From DASVFB01 sp036380275 (GTDB taxonomy: Bacteria > Actinomycetota > Thermoleophilia > Gaiellales > Gaiellaceae), in assembly GCA_036380275.1 (NCBI GenBank), contig DASVFB010000239.1:1-9555 (forward strand): 9,555 nucleotides of DNA. Reading direction: 5' to 3'. Numbering within the stretch: the first letter of the stretch is position 1; each line of letters starts with the position of its first letter. The position numbers were made by a program, and so were the translations under genes. A model generated the notes under the pieces. That model searched no databases and was not told where the DNA came from. It saw nothing but the letters and a program-made list of their open reading frames with translations. Positions 5,357 through 9,555 of this stretch are shown piece after piece.

Positions 5357-6569
5357 GCCAGGGGCGCGTCATCGTCACTGCGATCAACGCTGCTGAAATC
5401 AGCGCTCCCGCCGCGATGATCTGTCCCGGTGAGGCGAGACCGGCGATGGCGGCGGCGAAGGCCAACCCGACGGGCATCAGTCCGAAGGAGCCGAAGAAGT
5501 CGAGGCTCACGACGCGCGACAGCAGGTGGTCCGGTACGAGCTCCTGCAGCATCGTCTCCCACATCGCGACGCCAAAGCCGACGCAGAAGCCGCGCACGAG
5601 TGCGAAGAACGCTGCAAGCTGGAACCAGGGCGACAGCGCGAGCGCCGCGATTGCAAGGCTGTTGACGAGCCAGAACGAGTAGTTGACCACGCCGCGCCGC
5701 TTGCGTGGCTGCAGCTGCCCGAACAGGAGCGTGCCTGTCACCGTGCCGGCGCCGAACATCGTCACGAGGAACCCGTACGCGCCGACTCCGCGATCGAAGT
5801 GCTCGCGGACGAGCTCCGGCATCAACACCTGCTGCGGCGCGAGTTGCAGCATCAGGATCACCGCGAAGAGCGTGATCGTCACCCAGAGCCATGGGATGTT
5901 CGAGACGTAGCGCACGCCGCTGCGGATCTCCCGAAACGTGCCTTCCTTGGCGGTCGGTTGCACGGCGCGGGCCTTCAGGCGCCAGAGCAGCGCGGCTGAG
6001 ACGAGGAAGGACGCTGCGTCGAGCGCGAAGACGACGGACGACCCGGTCGCGGCGTACAGACCGGCCGCGAGCGCCGGACCGATGATGAACGAGCCCCAGC
6101 GCGCGACTCCGATGAGGCTGTTCGCCGACGGCAGCGCGTTCTGCTCCACGACGAGCGGGACGATTCCTCCGACGGCGGGGAAGAAGAAGCCGTCGCCGAG
6201 CCCGTTGAGCAGCGTGAGGACGAGCAACAGCGTGAAGGTGAGATGGCCCGTCGCGTCGGCGAGCGCGAGCGTTGCCACGACGACGCAGCGCGACAGGTCG
6301 GACGCGATCATCATTGTCCGGCGCGGGATCCGGTCGGCGAGCGCGCCGCCGATCAGGAGCGTGGTCAGCAGTCCGATCGCCTGGGCGAGGAAGACGATGC
6401 CGAGCCGGGACGAACCGACCAGCGTGAACGCGCGCCAGCCCAGCGCGGTGAAGAACGCCGCGTCTCCGATCAGCGAGACGAACTGGCCCGACCACAGCAG
6501 ACGGAAATCGCGGTGGCGGAACGCGTCGAAGACGCGCACGCGCTGGAGGGGAGCGGATTCGATATCCAC
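5340..6569 (-). CDS. MFS transporter, drug-exporter-like (EntS/MFS_3 type)
   Basis: A 409-aa integral membrane protein with about 12 hydrophobic helices, a proton-driven exporter by family. The N-terminus DAFRHRDFRLLWSGQFVSLIGDAAF is the hallmark of the MFS_3/EntS-like group, which includes macrolide-efflux (Mef-type) and siderophore exporters. The loop after helix 2 carries the MFS signature-like GGALADRIPRRTMM. Helix 4 has NGLGDGFFFPA, and NALPSANSLIGVARWGSFIIGPALAGL-like sequence follows. The central loop around residues 195-220 is charged (RLKARAVQPTAKEGTFREI). The start is GTG at 6569 with no Shine-Dalgarno; a TAGCTT hexamer ends 6 bases before it. It is divergent from an antibiotic-kinase-like gene with only 22 bases between start codons, suggesting joint control. 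The substrate is unknown. Confidence 0.92.
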   Translation of the reverse strand: MDIESAPLQRVRVFDAFRHRDFRLLWSGQFVSLIGDAAFFTALGWRAFTLVGSSRLGIVFLAQAIGLLTTLLIGGALADRIPRRTMMIASDLSRCVVVATLALADATGHLTFTLLLVLTLLNGLGDGFFFPAVGGIVPLVVEQNALPSANSLIGVARWGSFIIGPALAAGLYAATGSSVVFALDAASFLVSAALLWRLKARAVQPTAKEGTFREIRSGVRYVSNIPWLWVTITLFAVILMLQLAPQQVLMPELVREHFDRGVGAYGFLVTMFGAGTVTGTLLFGQLQPRKRRGVVNYSFWLVNSLAIAALALSPWFQLAAFFALVRGFCVGFGVAMWETMLQELVPDHLLSRVVSLDFFGSFGLMPVGLAFAAAIAGLASPGQIIAAGALISAALIAVTMTRPWLRAVD

Positions 6570-6575
6570 CCGCCA

Positions 6576-6585
6576 AAGCTATCGT
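6576..6585. promoter_or_regulatory. Overlapping divergent -10 elements (MFS and kinase genes)
   Basis: AAGCTATCGT holds two opposing TANNNT hexamers: TAGCTT on minus (6581-6576), ending 6 bases before the MFS GTG, and TATCGT on plus (6580-6585), ending 6 bases before the kinase ATG. They share two base pairs. Neither gene has room for a leader or a Shine-Dalgarno, so both mRNAs should be leaderless. The -35 region of each promoter would lie inside the other gene. Confidence 0.5.
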
Positions 6586-6591
6586 GGCCGC

Positions 6592-7329
6592 ATGGACGAC
6601 CTGCAGGCGGCGGTCGAGCGCTGGTCCCTGACGCTTGGCGACCCGTACGCGCAGGGCGTCGCCGGATTCACGACCCGTGCGTCCCTCGCCGACGGCGCTC
6701 CCGTCGTACTCAAGCTCGTCCATCCCCATCGGGAGACCGAGCACGAGGCGGACGCGCTGCGTGCCTGGGACGGGGACGGGGCGGTCCGCCTCCTCGCCCA
6801 GGACGGCGACGCGCTGTTGCTCGAGCGCTGCGAGCCGGGGGCGCCACTGTCGGCCGTGGGTCAGGAGGCGGCGCTCGACGTCGTGATCGGGTTGCTGCCG
6901 CGCCTGTGGCAGCCGGCCGGTGAGCCGTTCCAGACGCTGGCCGACGAGGCGGCGTGGTGGTTTCCGAAGCTCCCGCACACGAGGCTCGGCGACGCGGCTC
7001 GCGAAGCGATCGAGTCGCTCGCGGGTACGCAGGGCGAGCAGGTGCTGCTGCATCAGGACCTCCACGGCGACAACGTGCTCGCCGCGGAGCGCGAGCCGTG
7101 GCTTGTCATCGACCCGAAGCCGCTCGCCGGCGAGCGCGAGTTCGCCGTCGCACCGATCGTGCGCTCGTGGGAGCTCGGCGAGGCGAAGCGCGACGTCCTC
7201 TACCGGTTCGACCGGCTCACGTCGGAGCTCGGACTCGACCGCGAGCGCGCACGCGGCTGGACGATCGCGCAAACCGTCGCGTGGTCGAGCGTCGCGTGGC
7301 ACGATCAGGTCGCGGAGTGGCTGTTGTGA
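6592..7329 (+). CDS. Aminoglycoside phosphotransferase-like kinase (streptomycin 6-kinase / hydroxyurea kinase family)
   Basis: A 245-aa kinase-fold small-molecule phosphotransferase. VVLKLVHPHRETEHEADAL (Lys41, with a downstream Glu), WDGDGAVRLLAQDGDALLLERCEPGAPL, the catalytic LLHQDLHGDNVL (Asp156, Asn161) and metal-binding WLVIDPKPLAGEREFAVAP (Asp174) closely follow the APH(6)/hydroxyurea-kinase family pattern. Gln replaces the common Gly of HGDLH at residue 155. It is somewhat shorter than typical members (about 270-300 aa), mainly before the first Lys. ATP-dependent O-phosphorylation of a drug or metabolite is likely; the actual substrate is unknown, and many chromosomal members confer no resistance. 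The ATG at 6592 is chosen because TATCGT ends 6 bases upstream and the MFS gene starts just beyond. Its stop overlaps the start of the HAD gene. Confidence 0.88.
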   Translation: MDDLQAAVERWSLTLGDPYAQGVAGFTTRASLADGAPVVLKLVHPHRETEHEADALRAWDGDGAVRLLAQDGDALLLERCEPGAPLSAVGQEAALDVVIGLLPRLWQPAGEPFQTLADEAAWWFPKLPHTRLGDAAREAIESLAGTQGEQVLLHQDLHGDNVLAAEREPWLVIDPKPLAGEREFAVAPIVRSWELGEAKRDVLYRFDRLTSELGLDRERARGWTIAQTVAWSSVAWHDQVAEWLL

Positions 7330-8009
7330 TTGAAGCGGTCGTCTTCGACGTCGACTTCACGCTCGCGAAGCCCGGGCCCGACCTCGGGCCGGACGGCTAC
7401 CGCAGGCTCGGCGAACGCTTCGGTCTCGACCTCGACCCGAGCCGTTACGACGACGCGCGCCGCGACGCGGTCGCGACGCTCAAGCGGCATCCCGAGCTCG
7501 ACCACGACGAGGAGATCTGGATCCTCTTCACCGAGCGGATCATCCAGGGCATGGGCGGTGCAGGCGACACGTACGCGTGCGCTGTCGAAATGACGCGCGC
7601 CTGGGAGCGGGCGGAGCATTTCGAGCTGTTCGACGACGCGCTGCCCGTGCTCGAGGAGCTGCGCCGTCACCGCCTCAAGCTCGCGCTGCTGTCGAACACC
7701 GGCCGCGATCTCGACGCCTTCGTCGAGCACCACGGGATCCAGGTCGACACGATCCTCACGTCGCGTCTTCACGGCAAGACGAAGCCCCACGAGACGATCT
7801 TCCGCGCGCTCCTCGGCGAACTGGGCGTCGCTCCGCAGGCCGCGGCGATGGTCGGCGACGACCCGATGGACGACATCGGCGGGGCGCGCGCGGTCGGCAT
7901 GAAGGCGTGGCTCGTCGATCGCGAGGGCCGCTTTCCGGATCACCCGCACCGCCTCACCGACCTGCGGGCCCTTCCCGCGGCACTCGGTCTGGTGCGAGAA
8001 TCCGGCTAG
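7326..8009 (+). CDS. HAD-superfamily hydrolase (phosphatase-like)
   Basis: A 227-aa haloacid-dehalogenase-fold hydrolase. Motif I is VVFDVDFTLAKPG (Asp8, Asp10, Thr12), motif II is LLSNTG (Ser123), motif III is GKTKPHETIF (Lys153), and motif IV is MVGDDPMDDIGGARAVGM (Asp178, Asp179). A helical cap lies between about residues 15 and 100, as in subfamily IA phosphatases. The catalytic set is complete, so it is probably an active phosphatase; the substrate cannot be read. The GTG at 7326 overlaps the kinase TGA as GTGA, with GGAG 8 bases upstream, so translation is coupled to the kinase gene. A kinase-phosphatase pair acting on related metabolites is possible, but this may only be an operon of convenience. 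Confidence 0.9.
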   Translation: MIEAVVFDVDFTLAKPGPDLGPDGYRRLGERFGLDLDPSRYDDARRDAVATLKRHPELDHDEEIWILFTERIIQGMGGAGDTYACAVEMTRAWERAEHFELFDDALPVLEELRRHRLKLALLSNTGRDLDAFVEHHGIQVDTILTSRLHGKTKPHETIFRALLGELGVAPQAAAMVGDDPMDDIGGARAVGMKAWLVDREGRFPDHPHRLTDLRALPAALGLVRESG

Positions 8010-8023
8010 TGATGGGGCACTAG

Positions 8024-8452
8024 ATGCCGGGTTGGGTGATCTGGGCGATCATCGCGGTCCTGCTCGCACTCGGCGAGCTGGCGACCCCGGGCCTCTTCTT
8101 CCTCGGCCCGGTCGCGCTCGCCGCGATCCCGGCAGGCATCGTCGCGTTGCTCGGAGGCCCCGCCTGGCTCCAGGTGCTCTTCTTCATTCTCGGCGCGCTC
8201 GCTAGCCTCGCCGTCCTGCGCCCGATCGCGAGAGCACACTTGAAGATGCCGGCGATCACTCGCACCGGCACAGCGGCGCTCATCGGTGCGCGGGCGCTCG
8301 TGCTCGAGCGGGTCGACCTCAACGGGGGCCGGGTACGGATCGGCGGCGAGGAATGGTCTGCGCGCGCGTACATGGAGGACCAGGTGCTCGAGCCGGGCAC
8401 TCGCGTCGAAGTCGCAAAGATCGAGGGCGCGACCGCGCTCGTCTATGAATAG
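8024..8452 (+). CDS. NfeD family membrane protein (short form)
   Basis: A 142-aa protein. Residues 3-65 hold two to three hydrophobic helices (WVIWAIIAVLLALGELATPG, then FFLGPVALAAIPAGIVALLGG and WLQVLFFILGALASLAVL). Residues 78-142 are the C-terminal OB-fold domain of NfeD (RTGTAALIGARALVLERVDLNGG, WSARAYMEDQVLEPGTRVEV, ending GATALVYE). The ClpP-like serine protease domain of long NfeD proteins is absent. NfeD partners SPFH/slipin proteins in membrane microdomains, and its gene directly precedes one here. The start lies 14 bases after the HAD stop. Only a weak GGGG precedes it, so the exact start is likely but not certain. Confidence 0.92.
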   Translation: MPGWVIWAIIAVLLALGELATPGLFFLGPVALAAIPAGIVALLGGPAWLQVLFFILGALASLAVLRPIARAHLKMPAITRTGTAALIGARALVLERVDLNGGRVRIGGEEWSARAYMEDQVLEPGTRVEVAKIEGATALVYE

Positions 8453-8461
8453 GAGACCACC

Positions 8462-9355
8462 GTGATTGCACTCATCGTCCTGCTAGCCATCGCGTTCCTC
8501 GTCCTCGTCACGATCGCGCGCACGATCCGCATCGTCCCGCAGGCGCGTGCGGGCGTCGTCGAGCGGCTCGGTCGCTACTCGCGAACGCTCAACCCCGGAC
8601 TGACGATCGTCGTCCCGTTCGTCGACCGCATCCGCGAGATGATCGACATGCGCGAGCAGGTCGTCTCGTTCCAACCCCAGCCGGTCATCACCGAGGACAA
8701 CCTCGTCGTGAGCATCGACACCGTCATCTACTTCCAGGTCACCGACCCGAAGTCGGCGACGTACGAGATCGCGAACTACATCCAGGGGATCGAGCAGCTC
8801 ACGGTCACGACCCTGCGCAACGTGATCGGCGGCATGCAGCTCGAGGAGACGCTCACGTCGCGCGACCAGATCAATACGCAGCTGCGCGGAGTGCTCGACG
8901 AGGCGACGGGAAAGTGGGGGATCCGCGTCAACCGCGTCGAACTGAAGGCGGTCGATCCGCCGGCTTCGATCAAGGAGTCGATGGAGAAGCAGATGCGCGC
9001 CGATCGTGACAAGCGCGCTGCGATCCTCACCGCGGAGGGGGTCAAGCAGTCACAGATCCTCACCGCAGAGGGTGAGAAGCAGAGCGCCATCCTCAAGGCA
9101 GAGGGCAAGCGGCAGGCGACGATTCTCGAGGCGGAGGGTCAGGCGAAGGCGATCGACACGGTCTTCAACGCGATCCACGAGGGAAAGCCGGACCAGGGGC
9201 TGCTCGCCTACCAGTACCTGCAAATGCTCCCGCAGATCGCGCAGGGCGAGTCGAACAAGATGTGGATCATCCCGAGCGAACTGACGCAGGCGCTGGGACG
9301 GCTGGGTGGACAGCTCACCTCGGGCAACGACGATGAAGGGACGAAGGAGAGGTGA
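8462..9355 (+). CDS. Paraslipin / SPFH (band 7) membrane protein
   Basis: A 297-aa stomatin-like protein of the QmcA/slipin-2 type. It has an N-terminal membrane segment (residues 1-21), then the SPFH domain: RIVPQARAGVVERLGRYSRTL, NPGLTIVVPFVDRI, DMREQVVSFQPQPVITEDNL and VVSIDTVIYFQVTDP. A long coiled coil follows with four near-perfect 11-residue repeats (9017-9148), then LLAYQYLQMLPQIAQGESNKMWIIPSEL, diagnostic of the paraslipin group. The GTG start at 8462 is supported by AGGAG 6 bases upstream; this site overlaps the NfeD stop (8450-8452), so translation is coupled. Slipin oligomers scaffold membrane microdomains and act with NfeD and membrane proteases. Confidence 0.95.
   Translation: MIALIVLLAIAFLVLVTIARTIRIVPQARAGVVERLGRYSRTLNPGLTIVVPFVDRIREMIDMREQVVSFQPQPVITEDNLVVSIDTVIYFQVTDPKSATYEIANYIQGIEQLTVTTLRNVIGGMQLEETLTSRDQINTQLRGVLDEATGKWGIRVNRVELKAVDPPASIKESMEKQMRADRDKRAAILTAEGVKQSQILTAEGEKQSAILKAEGKRQATILEAEGQAKAIDTVFNAIHEGKPDQGLLAYQYLQMLPQIAQGESNKMWIIPSELTQALGRLGGQLTSGNDDEGTKER
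9017..9148 (+). repeat. Four 33-bp coding repeats in the paraslipin coiled coil
   Basis: Four consecutive 33-base units each encode an 11-residue block with the core ILxAEGxKQ: AAILTAEGVKQ, SQILTAEGEKQ, SAILKAEGKRQ and ATILEAEGQAK. The units are similar but not identical in DNA. This is the undecad coiled-coil pattern known from SPFH proteins, so the repeat is structural and not a mobile or hypervariable element. Confidence 0.8.
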
Positions 9356-9406
9356 GCTGACCCAAACGGGGGGTGTAAGCATCCCGGGTCCGTGATACAA
9401 AGGGGG

Positions 9407-9447
9407 ATCGGCCAATCGCCCTCCACCGCTAGGTACCTGGGGCCGAT
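9407..9447 (+). promoter_or_regulatory. Inverted repeat upstream of the last gene
   Basis: ATCGGCC (9407-9413) and GGCCGAT (9441-9447) form a perfect 7-bp inverted repeat around a 27-nt spacer that itself contains the palindrome AGGTACCT. It sits 10 bases before the ATG at 9458. A possible extended -10, TGATACAAA, lies upstream at about 9393-9401, which would put the dyad in the 5' leader. It could be an operator or an RNA hairpin. I recognise no known element here. Confidence 0.3.
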
Positions 9448-9457
9448 ACGACTGAAG

Positions 9458-9555
9458 ATGGACTTTGTACGGGTGTTCCGGACACGGCGTGCCCGCATTG
9501 CCTTCAATGTCGTGTCGGCCGTGATCGCGATCGGCGTCGGGTTGCTGACGGCGCG
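9458..9555 (+). CDS. N-terminus of unidentified membrane-anchored protein (partial)
   Basis: ATG at 9458 opens a frame that leaves the window after 32 codons. It begins MDFVRVFRTRRARIAFNVVS: a short basic cytoplasmic start (Arg-rich, residues 5-13), followed by a hydrophobic segment (FNVVSAVIAIGVGLLTA). This is the pattern of an inside-anchored membrane protein or a signal anchor, with positive charges inside. No clear Shine-Dalgarno is present (only GAAG directly before the ATG). The family cannot be named from this fragment. Confidence 0.6.
   Translation, partial: MDFVRVFRTRRARIAFNVVSAVIAIGVGLLTA

Noticed and set aside
3388..7302. A 1304-codon open frame on the minus strand
   Set aside because: It lies antisense or out of frame to the HD/cNMP-like, MFS and kinase genes, all of which have recognisable motifs. 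Its translation is Arg/Pro/Ala-rich low complexity, as expected of a GC-rich shadow frame.
9017..9148. Tandem repeat as a minisatellite or mobile repeat
   Set aside because: The 33-base units are in frame, diverged in synonymous positions, and match the known coiled-coil periodicity of SPFH proteins.

Overview
The window is GC-rich (roughly two thirds G+C by eye) chromosomal DNA. Its codon use, frequent GTG starts, Ku gene, tRNA-Pro without an encoded CCA and several apparently leaderless genes fit an actinobacterium. A deep-branching class such as Thermoleophilia is my inference and is not proven. I see no insertion sequence, phage gene, integrase or CRISPR array. Apart from the possible novelties listed as findings, this looks like ordinary core or near-core chromosome.

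Layout, left to right. (1) The 3' part of a Ku (non-homologous end joining) gene on +. It converges with a 56-aa helix-turn-helix-like protein on -, whose ~115-nt leader holds a hairpin and an intrinsic terminator just before the ribosome binding site. (2) A two-way promoter at about 1150-1179 drives that leader leftward and an alpha/beta hydrolase rightward. (3) A leftward pair, ssb then nif3-like; the nif3-like gene overlaps the hydrolase tail-to-tail by 57 bp. (4) tRNA-Pro(CGG) with its own terminator. (5) A 600-aa protein with an HD phosphohydrolase-like domain and a degenerate cyclic-nucleotide-binding-like C-terminal domain, followed by a possible 30-aa single-pass membrane protein. (6) A leftward MFS exporter and a rightward antibiotic-kinase-like gene share a very short divergent promoter; the kinase overlaps a HAD hydrolase gene by 4 bp. 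(7) A short NfeD protein and a paraslipin (SPFH/band 7), a classic membrane-microdomain pair. (8) The first 32 codons of an unidentified membrane-anchored protein run off the right edge.

Two translation-initiation styles are visible. Genes with a leader (56-aa protein, ssb, HAD, paraslipin) have clear Shine-Dalgarno sequences. The HD-domain gene, the MFS gene and the kinase gene have none; each has a TANNNT hexamer ending exactly 6 bases before its start codon, the signature of leaderless transcripts. The hydrolase shows a looser version of this.

The strongest candidates for something undescribed are the terminator-bearing leader (or ~100-nt small RNA) in front of the 56-aa protein, the unannotated 30-residue membrane protein after the HD/cNMP-like gene, and that HD/cNMP-like protein itself.
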